The notes under the pieces were generated by a model, which worked only from the letters and a program-made list of their open reading frames with translations, was not told the DNA's origin and made no database searches. DNA of 64,000 nt. It comes from Candidatus Kuenenia stuttgartensis. Lineage in GTDB: Bacteria > Gemmatimonadota > Gemmatimonadetes > Gemmatimonadales > Gemmatimonadaceae. Location: NCBI GenBank assembly GCA_943330235.2, contig CALQGY020000003.1, positions 1 to 64,000 of the forward strand. Reading direction: 5' to 3'. The translations under genes and the position numbers were made by a program. Positions 37,597 through 46,619 of this stretch are shown here, one piece after another (positions within the stretch are counted from its first letter, which is position 1; the number at the start of each line of letters is the position of its first letter).

Positions 37597-39183
37597 TCAC
37601 CGAGCCGAGGCGTCCGGCACCTCCACATCAAACGCGGCGGTCTCCACCACGCCGCGCCGCTTCACCTGCACGAACACGCGATACGCACCCGCGGTCGGAA
37701 ACGCGAAAGGAAAGGCCAGCGATGTCGTGGACGCCGACGACATCGTGGCCGCGTGATCCATGCCGGTCATACGAGGCGCGACCGCCGCTTCGTTGGTCGC
37801 CGCGCGAGACGCCGCGTCGGGCGCCACCGTATCACCACGCTCCCGGCGCATCAACTGCGCCTGCGCCTCCATACTCGCCGTGCCCATCGGATGCAGGTGC
37901 AGGAACACCTGCGCATCGCGTCGCAGCACCATCGCATGCCCCGCCATTCCGAGATACGGCTCCGTGGGCGATAACGTACCATCGGCCTCACGCATGATCA
38001 CCGACAGCCGGAGATCGTGCTGCGCGCGAAGGACGGTGGCGTCAGTGGTCAGTTGCAGCGTCCCACCGGTGGGAAGGACCGCCGCCGTCCCCAACGGCAC
38101 CGCACGCACCGCACGCCACGCATCGTCGGCGTCCGTGAGCGCCGCCACCGACGAGGACATCGCCGCGGCGGCCCCGCCCTCTGACGGAATGACCGGTGCG
38201 ACCGGCACCTCGATGGTATCCACCAGCGTACGTTGCGTGCCGCTTTCAAAGAGCAGATCACCAAAGAGCACATACCGCCCGGCCGGCAGCGGCGGGATGC
38301 GCGTCACGAACGAGTCAGGATGCACGCGCAGTGGATGCAGATGGGCGAGCACACCGTGATCCGGATCGCTGACGAGAAAGAGGTGCATCAACTTGCCGTG
38401 ATCCGGCAGGAGCGCCCCTAACCGATTCGCACGCCATGCGTCATCAACGATGGCGATGGACAACACCCGATCGACATCGAGCGTCCGCACCGCGGTCGTG
38501 ATCGCGAGCGGCCGATAGAGACGACGACCGTACGCGGCCGCTTCGGCATTCCACCACGCCGCGCCCCCAAGCAGTAGCACCGCCACCCCACCGGCGGACG
38601 CCACCATGAAGCGGCGCGCGCGTGTGCGCTGCGCCGCACTCGGTACGACACCCGGTGGCAACGCGGCCTCACGCGTCGCGGCACCGACAATGGTCAGCAC
38701 GCCCGCAATCAGCAGGGCGCCCAGCACCACGAGCAGCACGAGCATGCCGCGCGTCATGCCCAGGGTGCGCGTCGCGGTAGTCTGCAGTGGCACCACCAGT
38801 ACACCGTTGCCCAGCGGTCCTTCCACCGCCACATACACCGAGTATGTGTTGGCCGTCATGATCCAGAGATTGTGCGCCCACACCCCGGGATCCCCCGGCA
38901 CCTTCGCCGCGTCTTCCGCCGGCGGAGCCCCCTTGGTGCCCACATTCCATTGCGCAGCGCGCACGGTGATGCGCGTAGCCTCTCCCTCGAGCACGCGCAC
39001 CAGAATGGGCACCTGCCCCGGCACCACGCCCGGCGGTTCGATCAGTACGCGCACCGGATAGCCGCCCGCCCGTCCTTCGAAGACCACTTGATTGGTCCCG
39101 ACATGCCCGCTCGCCACCAGCCAGGCCAGCAGGAGGCAGGCCACGGACGACAGCCGTCGTGCCAGCACGCGCATCATGCGCAT
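37597..39183 (-). CDS. Membrane-anchored His/Met-rich periplasmic protein
   Basis: 528 residues; I use the ATG that overlaps the upstream stop (TGATG), not the GTG 8 codons earlier. A signal peptide (RRLSSVACLLLAWLVASGHVG) leads an extracytoplasmic beta-rich part (VFEGRAGGYPVRVLIEPPGVVPGQ), two TM helices around residues 150-215, and a second exported part with HGKLMHLFLVSDPDHGVLAHLHPL and YLGMAGHAMVLRRDAQVFLHLHPMG. The His/Met clusters resemble YtkA/FixH-like domains tied to copper or cytochrome oxidase assembly; that link is an inference. Third gene of an operon after the P1 peptidase and a multi-TM protein. Confidence 0.75.
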   Translation of the reverse strand: MRMMRVLARRLSSVACLLLAWLVASGHVGTNQVVFEGRAGGYPVRVLIEPPGVVPGQVPILVRVLEGEATRITVRAAQWNVGTKGAPPAEDAAKVPGDPGVWAHNLWIMTANTYSVYVAVEGPLGNGVLVVPLQTTATRTLGMTRGMLVLLVVLGALLIAGVLTIVGAATREAALPPGVVPSAAQRTRARRFMVASAGGVAVLLLGGAAWWNAEAAAYGRRLYRPLAITTAVRTLDVDRVLSIAIVDDAWRANRLGALLPDHGKLMHLFLVSDPDHGVLAHLHPLRVHPDSFVTRIPPLPAGRYVLFGDLLFESGTQRTLVDTIEVPVAPVIPSEGGAAAAMSSSVAALTDADDAWRAVRAVPLGTAAVLPTGGTLQLTTDATVLRAQHDLRLSVIMREADGTLSPTEPYLGMAGHAMVLRRDAQVFLHLHPMGTASMEAQAQLMRRERGDTVAPDAASRAATNEAAVAPRMTGMDHAATMSSASTTSLAFPFAFPTAGAYRVFVQVKRRGVVETAAFDVEVPDASAR

Positions 39184-40328
39184 CACCGCTGCACCGTGCG
39201 TAACCACTCACCGCGCGCCAGCCCGAGTCGCGCCGACAGAATGCCAAGCACCAGCGCCAGACCGAATCCGCGAACGGTGCCCTGCAGCGGCTCGACGTGA
39301 AAGGTACCGGTCACCACGGGCCAATCGGCCGGCATCATGTACGGGAAATTGTCCGTGCGGAACAGCGCCGTGCGCGATGCATCGCTCATCAGAAAGTTGG
39401 CGAACGGCCACTGCACCAGCGCGAGCGTCACGACAAACAGGGTGCCCACCAGCGCGGCGCGCTGCCATGCGGAACGCGACGCCGTCCGCTGCAACACCAC
39501 ATCGATGACGAAGGCCGGCACGATCAGCAGTAACGGAAAATTGAGCGGAACCATGTGCGTGATCATCTGGCGAATGGGCCCGAGACGGGGCGTCGCCGCG
39601 AACGCCGGCAGGATCCACACCTGCGCGCACATGATCAGCGTATAGACCGCCGCGCTGGCCGTGGCGGGGTACCGCAGCCGCGTCGATCGTCCCGCCGCGA
39701 CCAGCGCAAACGGGAACGCGATGGCCGACACCACATAGAACAGACTGCGATGCATCAGTGGGCGGTCGGTGAACTCGGTGCAGAAGATGGCGATGATGGT
39801 GAGCACCAAGCCACTCGCATAGGCCACGAGCCACGGTGCCGCGGATCGCTCCGGCGTCCCCGCATGGCGCGACTGCGCCGCCGCCGCGAGCGCGACCGCT
39901 CCCGAGAGAATGGCAATGAATCCCAGCGCCAACAACGCATGCGGCGGGCTGATGATCTTGACGTCGAGACCGTACGCGTTGTGCCACCAGTCGTCGAACG
40001 GCGCCGACGTGAGCATGGCGACGGCGCCCCAGATGGCGAGCCATCCGCCGAACGGCCCGTTAAACACGCGCCAGACGGTGACGCCGTCTGTGGGCGGCGT
40101 GGCGCTCCAGAACGAGCGTCGCAGCACCTCGTAGCCGGACACGAGTCCGGCTACGGCACCACCGGTATAAATCACCAGATGCGCCGGCGTCCAGAACGTG
40201 TCGCGACCAATGGACATGTGCCACGAGATGTCCCAGATGAGCCCAACAATCACACACGTCGCGGCAAAGACGACCGCCACCAACTGGCGAGGCAGGGTCT
40301 GCGCGGGGGCATCGGTCAGAGCGGTCAT
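39183..40328 (-). CDS. Polytopic inner-membrane protein of unknown function
   Basis: 381 residues from the ATG of MTALTDAPAQTLPRQ; the track start is 127 codons too early. About ten hydrophobic segments are seen, the first being LVAVVFAATCVIVGLIWDISWHMSIG. Conserved-looking polar residues sit inside or near membrane segments: ISWHMSIGRDTFWTPAHLVIY, APFDDWWHNAYGLDVKIISPPHALLALG and MITHMVPLNFPLLL. Repeated His in membrane edges suggests metal or heme contact, but no named family is recognised. It starts 8 bp after the P1 peptidase stop and overlaps the His/Met-rich gene, so the two probably act together. Confidence 0.75.
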   Translation of the reverse strand: MTALTDAPAQTLPRQLVAVVFAATCVIVGLIWDISWHMSIGRDTFWTPAHLVIYTGGAVAGLVSGYEVLRRSFWSATPPTDGVTVWRVFNGPFGGWLAIWGAVAMLTSAPFDDWWHNAYGLDVKIISPPHALLALGFIAILSGAVALAAAAQSRHAGTPERSAAPWLVAYASGLVLTIIAIFCTEFTDRPLMHRSLFYVVSAIAFPFALVAAGRSTRLRYPATASAAVYTLIMCAQVWILPAFAATPRLGPIRQMITHMVPLNFPLLLIVPAFVIDVVLQRTASRSAWQRAALVGTLFVVTLALVQWPFANFLMSDASRTALFRTDNFPYMMPADWPVVTGTFHVEPLQGTVRGFGLALVLGILSARLGLARGEWLRTVQR

Positions 40329-40336
40329 GGCAGCGC

Positions 40337-41608
40337 CTACCGGTTTGGATGGATGCCGCGTGCCTGCAGCAGCAGGCGCACGGAGTCTACGGGCAGAGGC
40401 AGTGCACGTCCGCCGCGACTCTCGACCGGCGTGGCCATGAGCAGCGCGTCGTACAGCGCTTCCTCCGTGGCCTCGGTGACGGCCTGAAAGAGCGCGGACA
40501 TGGCGTCGTTCCCCACTTCCTGCGCCGAAACGAGCACCGCGTCGGGGTTGCGTCGCACCGCCTTCGCGGTGGAAAACGCGAGGATGTAGTCCCCGGATCC
40601 ATTGGACGCGCTCGACCCGGTGCGCCCCAACCCCATCACGGCCCGCGCGCCCAGACGTTCCAGATTGCGCGCCAGCAGCGGTGCATCGGTGGCAATCACA
40701 ATCATGCACGACCCGTCGCCTCGTTCGGCACCGGCATCGCCGGGCCCTGCGCTCGCGCCACCACCACCGCCGGGCCGGCGCACGGCCTCGACGTCCCGCT
40801 GGAAGGAAAATCGCCCCAGCAGCTGGCCAATCGGCACGCCGCCCATCTGCAGCACGCCACCGTAGTTCCCCTGCACCAGGACGCCCACGGTATAGCCGCC
40901 CAGCGAGGCCGGGAGCACGCGGGACGACGTCCCGATCCCACCCTTCCAGCCGAACATCACGGTCCCACGTCCGGCGCCCACGCTCCCCTCAACCACGGCT
41001 CCGGTGTCGGCCGACTCCAATGCGCGTACGGCCGCGGCCCCGATCCCGGGGCGGACCCGCGTGCCATTCAGGCCGCCGTCGTTCGTTTCGCCGACCACCG
41101 GATTTATCGAGCGGACCGCCGCATTTTCCGGTTTCCGTAACATCCATTGGGCCATCGCATCGCCCACCTGCCAGATGCAGAGCGTACAAGTGAGCAGCAC
41201 CGGCGTTTCGAGCTCGCCCAGTTCGCGGAGCTGTGTGGAGCCCAGCAGTTTGCCGAACCCGTTGCCCACATGCAGCGCGGCCGGCACGCGGTCGCGATAC
41301 AGATCGCCCGCGTGCGGGATGATCGCGGTCACGCCGGTGCGGAGCGAATCGCCCTCGTTCACGGTCGAGTGGCCCACCCGCACCCCCGCCACGTCGGTAA
41401 TGGCGTTCCAGCGGCCCGTCGCGAAGATGCCCGGCGCCAAGCCGAGCGCGCGGGCGCGGGTGGGTTGTGCATTGAGGGCCGCCGATGGCGCGGCGGGGCG
41501 CAGGGCCGAGAGCAGCAGGAGGCCCACCGCGGCGGCACGCGGCGCACCGAGGCCAGCCCGCCCGCGAAGGAACGCCGCGAGGACGACGAAAACGGATGGT
41601 GAAGACAT
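40337..41608 (-). CDS. P1-family aminopeptidase (DmpA-like), secreted
   Basis: 423 residues from the ATG of MSSPSVFVVLAAFLRGR. The leader through LRPAAPSAALNAQ looks like a signal peptide. The N-terminal nucleophile fold of DmpA is clear: ITDVAGVRVGHSTVNEGDSLRTGVTAIIP, VVGETNDGGLNG, GSVGAGRGTVMFGWKGGIGTSSRVLP and later SCMIVIATDAPLLARNLERL. In DmpA the chain cuts itself before a Ser in a 'G-x-S' context; the likely site here is in GIGTSSR. The family releases N-terminal D- or L-amino acids from peptides. First gene of a three-gene minus-strand operon. Confidence 0.9.
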   Translation of the reverse strand: MSSPSVFVVLAAFLRGRAGLGAPRAAAVGLLLLSALRPAAPSAALNAQPTRARALGLAPGIFATGRWNAITDVAGVRVGHSTVNEGDSLRTGVTAIIPHAGDLYRDRVPAALHVGNGFGKLLGSTQLRELGELETPVLLTCTLCIWQVGDAMAQWMLRKPENAAVRSINPVVGETNDGGLNGTRVRPGIGAAAVRALESADTGAVVEGSVGAGRGTVMFGWKGGIGTSSRVLPASLGGYTVGVLVQGNYGGVLQMGGVPIGQLLGRFSFQRDVEAVRRPGGGGGASAGPGDAGAERGDGSCMIVIATDAPLLARNLERLGARAVMGLGRTGSSASNGSGDYILAFSTAKAVRRNPDAVLVSAQEVGNDAMSALFQAVTEATEEALYDALLMATPVESRGGRALPLPVDSVRLLLQARGIHPNR

Positions 41609-41705
41609 CGGGGGAACGTATCGCGGATTTCGAGCAATTGCTCGCGTGCCCAATCGTTCTGTCGCATCGCTTCACGCCGAGGGCGGAGTCCGGCATATTG
41701 GCCTG

Positions 41706-42794
41706 ATGGCCCATCGTCCCGTCTTCGGACACCGAGCACTCAGAGAACGCCTTGCCGCCGCGTGGCATGCGGGGCGGCTGCCGTCCAGCCTGTTGCTCGT
41801 AGGCCGACGCGGCATTGGCAAGCAGCGGCTGGCGCTCTGGCTGGGCCAGCTGCTGCTCTGCGAGCGCGCACACGCCGAGGGGCTGCTCGATCCGTGCGGA
41901 AGCTGCCAGCAGTGCCGATACGCGGCCAAAGGCTCGCACCCCGATCTGCGCTGGTACTTCCCGCGACCGAACATCACGGGAGACCCAGCCCCCGAGGTCA
42001 TTCAGGCAGACCTGTCCGAGGTGATCGCGGAGCGCATGACGGCCGACGGGCTCTGGGCGCCGTCATTGGGTTCCGAAGGCATTCAAGTCGCCGCGGCGCG
42101 TTCCATTGTGAAGCAGGCGTCCGTACGTCCAGCCATGGCGGCGCGGGCGGTGTTCGTGGTTGGCGACGCGGAACGCATGGTGGCGCAGGAGGGGGCCGAT
42201 CAAGCGGCAAACGCCTTTCTGAAACTGCTCGAAGAGCCGCCGCCAGGCACCACGCTCATTCTGACCAGCAGTGAGCCGGGGATGCTGCTCCCCACCGTGC
42301 GCTCGCGCGTCGTGACCATGCGCGTGCCGCCCCTCTCGCGCACCGACGTGGAGGCCTTCCTCGACGATCCCGCCGTCGCTCGGCGCGTCACGGGCATGAG
42401 TCGCGAGGAGGCCATCCAGCGATCGGCCGGCGCCCCCGGCGAATTGTTGGCCGGCGAGGCCACCGCCAAAGCCTTCGCCTCGGCGCGCAAACTGCTCGAC
42501 GCCGCGATTCAGCCGTCAACGCCCGTCGGCACCGCGGAGCGCGTCAAGGCGGCCGCGCGCCACAGCATGGCTGGTGCACGCGGTGCCTTCACGGACACGC
42601 TCGAAGCGCTCGTCGTGGTGCTGCACGAACGCACGCGCCAGCTGGTTGCTTCGGGTCACGAACCGGAGGCGCGCCGCACCGCGCAGGCCATCATGGATGT
42701 TGAAGCGACCAAACGTCGCGCGCAGGGCAACGTGAACCCGCAACTCCTCGTGGCCGCGCTACTTGCCGCGATGCACCGCACCTTACGACCGTAA
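41706..42794 (+). CDS. holB: DNA polymerase III delta' subunit
   Basis: 362 residues from the ATG of MAHRPVFGHRALRERLAAAW; the track ORF starts 700 bp too early. The AAA+ clamp-loader fold is visible: SSLLLVGRRGIGKQRLALWL, a zinc module LLDPCGSCQQCRYAAKGSHPDLRWY, and AANAFLKLLEEPPPGTTLILTSSEPGMLLPTVRSRV, which carries the sensor-1/SRC-like region. It works in the clamp loader that places the beta sliding clamp on DNA. Divergent from the P1 peptidase with 97 bp between starts; moaC follows. Confidence 0.92.
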   Translation: MAHRPVFGHRALRERLAAAWHAGRLPSSLLLVGRRGIGKQRLALWLGQLLLCERAHAEGLLDPCGSCQQCRYAAKGSHPDLRWYFPRPNITGDPAPEVIQADLSEVIAERMTADGLWAPSLGSEGIQVAAARSIVKQASVRPAMAARAVFVVGDAERMVAQEGADQAANAFLKLLEEPPPGTTLILTSSEPGMLLPTVRSRVVTMRVPPLSRTDVEAFLDDPAVARRVTGMSREEAIQRSAGAPGELLAGEATAKAFASARKLLDAAIQPSTPVGTAERVKAAARHSMAGARGAFTDTLEALVVVLHERTRQLVASGHEPEARRTAQAIMDVEATKRRAQGNVNPQLLVAALLAAMHRTLRP

Positions 42795-42837
42795 AAATGT
42801 TGCGCTCCATCGCACGAAACCGTCTTCCGGGACACAC

Positions 42838-43362
42838 GTGATCGCAGGCAATTCATCCGAACCACCGGCCGACGGCGAGGTCGCGCGCGAGTTATCGCAC
42901 GTGGATGCCGCCGGAAATTTCAGAATGGTGGACGTGGGCGACAAGCCCTTTTCCATGCGGTCTGCGCTAGCCAGCGGGCAGATTCGCATGAAGAAGGATA
43001 CGTTTAACGCCATACGAGACAACACGTTAGCAAAAGGTGATGTCATACCGGTGGCACGGCTGGCCGGTATTCAGGCCGCCAAGCGGACGGCAGAGCTCAT
43101 TCCGCTCTGTCACCCGCTCCCGTTGTCGGGGATCGAGGTGCTGGTTAACCTCGATGAGGACTTGCCCGGACTTCGGGTCGAGGGAACCGTCAGAACCACC
43201 TCGCAGACTGGGGTGGAGATGGAAGCGTTGACCGCCGTCGCTGTGGCGTTGCTTACCGTGTATGACATGGCAAAAGCGGTCGACCGAACAATGGTGATAT
43301 CCGACATCGTGCTGCGTGAGAAGCGTGGTGGCACGAAGGGAGACTTCACCGCCGGTCCGTGA
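42838..43362 (+). CDS. moaC: Cyclic pyranopterin monophosphate synthase
   Basis: 174 residues from a GTG preceded by CGGGA; the track start is in non-coding sequence. MoaC motifs: LSHVDAAGNFRMVDVGDK, KGDVIPVARLAGIQAAKRTAELIPLCHPLPLSGIEV (Cys-His substrate site), TGVEMEALTAVAVALLTVYDMAKAVDR (catalytic Asp/Lys) and KRGGTKGDF at the end. The enzyme completes the first stage of molybdenum cofactor synthesis, forming cPMP from the MoaA product. No other moa genes are in the window, although a putative Mo-cofactor user (MOSC protein) is. Confidence 0.95.
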   Translation: MIAGNSSEPPADGEVARELSHVDAAGNFRMVDVGDKPFSMRSALASGQIRMKKDTFNAIRDNTLAKGDVIPVARLAGIQAAKRTAELIPLCHPLPLSGIEVLVNLDEDLPGLRVEGTVRTTSQTGVEMEALTAVAVALLTVYDMAKAVDRTMVISDIVLREKRGGTKGDFTAGP

Positions 43363-43387
43363 CGGGCCAGTAGACCAGGGAGGCACC

Positions 43388-44188
43388 ATGCAACAGAGCG
43401 TGCTGGTAGCACTCGAGGGCACGGCGAGCTTGGATGCATCGGCTCGTCGGCGACGGATGCATCGTCGCCACGCCAAGAGGCGTTTAACCCGCGTTGGCGC
43501 GGCCGCAGCCACCGTCTTCGTACTGGCCCTGTTGGCCACCCCGGAGCGGGTGCCGCAGGCATTGGCGCCGGGCCTCGACATGCGTGGACCGTTCGGGCTC
43601 ACGCGGGCCATGGCCGTGAGTAGCCTGCCCCTCAAGCCCACCTGGCGTCCCGCTGGCGAGGTGCTCAGACGGAAGGCCAGTCCGGCCCCCTTGCTGCCGT
43701 TCAGTGCCAACCCGCACGATGTCGCACAGCGGGAGTCGCTAACGCGCTGGCATCAGGTCTACACGTATTCCACGCGCTATCGCATTAAGCCCGACCTCGC
43801 CCGTCGGGTGTTCGATGCCGCCGTCGTGGCGGGCATCGAACCCGAGCTGGCCTTTCGGCTCGTCCGCGTGGAAAGCGTCTTCAACGCCAAGGCCACCAGC
43901 CCCGTCGGGGCGGTCGGGCTGACCCAGCTCATGCTCGGGACAGCGCGCGAATTCGAGCCCACGGTGACGCACGAGCAATTGCTCGATCCGGACGTCAACC
44001 TGCGCATCGGCTTCAAGTACCTGCGGACGCTGATTCGCGAGTACGACGGCAACCTCAAGATCGCCCTGCTCGTTTACAACCGTGGTCCATCCGCGGTGCA
44101 GAGCGCGATCAGCCTGGGCCGCGATCCGACCAATGGCTACGAGAGCATGGTGATGCGCGGCTACCACGGACGCGGCGTCCTCGACTGA
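43388..44188 (+). CDS. Membrane-anchored lytic transglycosylase
   Basis: 266 residues from an ATG with a strong ribosome site (AGGGAGG, 4-5 bp upstream). A basic stretch (RRRRMHRRHAKRRLTRV) precedes one hydrophobic segment (GAAAATVFVLALLA), so it is a signal anchor. The SLT domain: PELAFRLVRVESVFNAKATSPVGAVGLTQLMLGTAREFEP with the catalytic Glu, then LRIGFKYLRTLIREYDGNLKIALLVYNRGPSAV. It would cleave peptidoglycan glycan strands in the periplasm. Downstream of moaC by 25 bp, convergent with the MltD-like gene. Confidence 0.9.
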   Translation: MQQSVLVALEGTASLDASARRRRMHRRHAKRRLTRVGAAAATVFVLALLATPERVPQALAPGLDMRGPFGLTRAMAVSSLPLKPTWRPAGEVLRRKASPAPLLPFSANPHDVAQRESLTRWHQVYTYSTRYRIKPDLARRVFDAAVVAGIEPELAFRLVRVESVFNAKATSPVGAVGLTQLMLGTAREFEPTVTHEQLLDPDVNLRIGFKYLRTLIREYDGNLKIALLVYNRGPSAVQSAISLGRDPTNGYESMVMRGYHGRGVLD

Positions 44189-44215
44189 TCCGCGTCGGGC
44201 GGACCAGCAGTACGG

Positions 44216-45991
44216 CTAGTGCTTTGCCGTTTTGCTGGTCTTCCGCGGTGCCGCGGCGGCAGCGGCCGACGATGGCTTGGGCGAGGACTTCTTCGCCGAG
44301 GACTTCTTGGCTGTCGACTTCTTGGCTGTCGACTTCTTGGCTGTCGACTTCTTGGCTGACGACTTCTTCGCCGACGACTTCTTCGACGACTTCTTCGCCG
44401 ACGACGTACTGCCGGACGACGACCGAGACGTCTTCGACGAGGCCGTGGCGCCACCAGACGCGCGCACACGCAGCGTCTGCCCCGCGATCAGCTTCGCACC
44501 GCGGATGCCGTTCAGGGCCTTCAGGCGGGCCACCGTCAGCCCGTAGCGATTCGCGACCGCCGCGAGGCTTTCGCCGCGACGCACCACATGCACCCCGCTG
44601 CGCGCCATCTCCCGCGGCGACGTGCTGCCGTACCGTTCAATCGACGGATCGGGGAGTTCCCGCGCAAAGGGGAGCACGGCCAGATCAGGCACCCGGACGC
44701 TCTGCCCGGCCACCAACCGCCCTTTCCGCGTGGTCTTGAGCCCGGGGTTGTACCACCGCAGCTGTTTGAGCGTGACGCCTTCCCGTTCGGCGATCGCCGC
44801 CGGCGTGGTCGTCGACCCGGACACACGGAGGGTGCGGAAACCACGTCGCGCGTCGCTGGAGAGGGTATCCAGCGCGGCCGCGGCACTGGGTCCGCTTCCC
44901 GTGGGCACGTGTACCCAGATACCGGTATCCGGGGGCGTGACGCCCCGGAGAATGGACGGATTCAGGTCCTTCATCACGGCCGGCGTTGAGGCGCTGGCTG
45001 CGGCCACGGCCGCCAGGCTCGTGCCGGCACCGACATGCACGGAGTCATAGGACAGCGGTGCCGTCGAATCGACCGCCAGCCCGTAGCGCGACGGCATCTT
45101 GCCGATCAGGGCGGCCGCGATGATCTGCGGGACATAGTTCTTCGTTTCCGGACGAAGGTAGTCCTGTTCGGCGAGCACAAAAAAGCGATCCTCACTGTCG
45201 GCGCCCTCCAATTCGCTCGCGAAACGCGTCAGCCCGCGCGCTACGCGTCCCGGACCGCCGTTGTAGGCGGCGGCCGCCAAGTACAGCGAACCAAACTGCT
45301 TTTGCAGATCCGCCAGAAAGCGAATGGCGCCGTCGGTAGACCGCACCGGATCCCGACGCTCGTCCATCCACCAGTCCACCCGCAAGCCGACGTCGCGCGC
45401 GGTGCTGCTCATGAACTGCCACATCCCCACCGCCGCCGCGCGTGAGTACGCATGCGGGTCGAATCCGCTCTCGATAAGGGCCAGATACGTGAGATCTTCC
45501 GGCATGCCGCTAGCCCGCAGCTTGGCGCGGATCATCGGTTCATAGCGCGTGCCGCGCGACAGCCGCGACGTGAAGTGCTCGCGCGACGTCGTGGAAAAGA
45601 GCTGGACGTAGTGCGCTACCCGCTCATGCGTCTCGTAGGAGCGCACGTCGATATCCCAGACGGGCTCGATATTCGTGGCGCTGGCTGAATCGGGGTGCAG
45701 TGCCGCCGTGTCGCCAAACACCGACACGACCGTCCGCTCGACTTCGTCGCTGGACGGGGCAACACGGGCCTTCGTGGGCGCCGATGCAACGCGCGGCGCC
45801 TCCACCACCGGTGGAAGCGCCGCAGCCGTCGCGACGGGCGACGGCGCGAGCGCAACGCGCGGTGCCGACGACGGGCGGCAGCCCGCCGTCCCGAACAGCG
45901 CGAACACCGCGAGCATCGCGAATGGTCGGGCAAGTCGCAAGCCGTAGGACGACGTGGAAGGCAGTTCGATGAGCGGTGGCAGTCTGGTCAC
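44216..45991 (-). CDS. MltD-like lytic transglycosylase lipoprotein with LysM and Lys-rich tail
   Basis: 591 residues, GTG start. AMLAVFALFGTAGCRPS is a lipobox. The SLT domain contains LTYLALIESGFDPHAYSRAAAVGMWQFM (catalytic Glu near 195) and LAAAAYNGGPGRVARGL. Two LysM-like modules follow: GSTTTPAAIAEREGVTLKQLRWYNPGL and VVRRGESLAAVANRYGLTVARLKALNGI, which bind peptidoglycan. The last 70 residues are a low-complexity cationic tail of SAKKS and TAKKS units coded by 15-bp tandem repeats, resembling histone H1 tails. The tail may bind anionic wall or envelope polymers; that is an inference. The enzyme acts on septal or envelope peptidoglycan. Confidence 0.92.
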   Translation of the reverse strand: MTRLPPLIELPSTSSYGLRLARPFAMLAVFALFGTAGCRPSSAPRVALAPSPVATAAALPPVVEAPRVASAPTKARVAPSSDEVERTVVSVFGDTAALHPDSASATNIEPVWDIDVRSYETHERVAHYVQLFSTTSREHFTSRLSRGTRYEPMIRAKLRASGMPEDLTYLALIESGFDPHAYSRAAAVGMWQFMSSTARDVGLRVDWWMDERRDPVRSTDGAIRFLADLQKQFGSLYLAAAAYNGGPGRVARGLTRFASELEGADSEDRFFVLAEQDYLRPETKNYVPQIIAAALIGKMPSRYGLAVDSTAPLSYDSVHVGAGTSLAAVAAASASTPAVMKDLNPSILRGVTPPDTGIWVHVPTGSGPSAAAALDTLSSDARRGFRTLRVSGSTTTPAAIAEREGVTLKQLRWYNPGLKTTRKGRLVAGQSVRVPDLAVLPFARELPDPSIERYGSTSPREMARSGVHVVRRGESLAAVANRYGLTVARLKALNGIRGAKLIAGQTLRVRASGGATASSKTSRSSSGSTSSAKKSSKKSSAKKSSAKKSTAKKSTAKKSTAKKSSAKKSSPKPSSAAAAAAPRKTSKTAKH

Positions 45992-46057
45992 GTGGTGAAC
46001 CTACGACCTCCCCGCGCGCGGCGACACCACCCGCGCACCCCGAGGGGCCAACCGCCG

Positions 46058-46603
46058 TCAGTCGATCAGACGAGAGAGCAGCGGCGTGGCCAGACGGTTC
46101 AGGGCATGCATGGTCGCTCGCGCCGTCGTCATCGGCTCATCATCGGCCGCAATCGCCGACCCGACCACGCGAATGGCCTTCCCTTCGAAGTGCGCAATCA
46201 CGGCCACCACAATCAGGTTCGTGTCAAAGGCCCGCACCGACTTCACCCCGATGAATTCCAGCCGCAACGCACCGCAGGTGGCCTGCATCACGGCGTCCAA
46301 CGTCGCCAGCGCCGCCAGACGAAGGTCGCCGCCCGGAGACGTCGAGCCCTTCTGAATCCCGATCGTCCGCTGCCCTTCCATTGGTCCTTCGCACTCGACG
46401 GTCGCCTGCGACATCGCGCCGCGGCCGTGCTCGACCTGCACTGTGATCAAGCGCAGTCTGGGGGCCACGTCGGGCTGAGTGCTTTGCAGCGGATCGCGCG
46501 CGAGGCCGGAGAAGATGGCCGGAAGGGCCATGGCAGGGTCGTCCAGAGTAGAGGGGATGGTCAGTCTTCCACTCGTCTGACGATCACTGCTGGGGCGAGT
46601 CAC
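46058..46603 (-). CDS. Hypothetical protein, possible LeuA-dimer-like domain
   Basis: 181 residues from a GTG; an in-frame ATG (MALPAIFSGL) 24 codons later is equally possible and would give 157 residues. I do not recognise it with certainty. The second half, LRLAALATLDAVMQATCGALRLEFIGVKSVRAFDTNLIVVAVIAHF followed by GSAIAADDEPMTTARATMHALNRL, has the order of helix, strands and final 'A-x-x-x-A-L-N-R' helix that is seen in the C-terminal regulatory (dimer) domain of 2-isopropylmalate synthase. There is no catalytic TIM barrel. It lies between the MltD-like and PAP2 genes on the same strand. Confidence 0.55.
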   Translation of the reverse strand: MTRPSSDRQTSGRLTIPSTLDDPAMALPAIFSGLARDPLQSTQPDVAPRLRLITVQVEHGRGAMSQATVECEGPMEGQRTIGIQKGSTSPGGDLRLAALATLDAVMQATCGALRLEFIGVKSVRAFDTNLIVVAVIAHFEGKAIRVVGSAIAADDEPMTTARATMHALNRLATPLLSRLID

Positions 46604-46619
46604 GCCATGGTGACGCCGA

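Noticed and set aside
44232-44546. 104-aa plus ORF with DFFADDFF/DFLAVDFLAVDFL repeats
   Set aside because: Antisense of the Lys-rich tail of the MltD-like gene; the repeat is the 15-bp DNA repeat read backwards.
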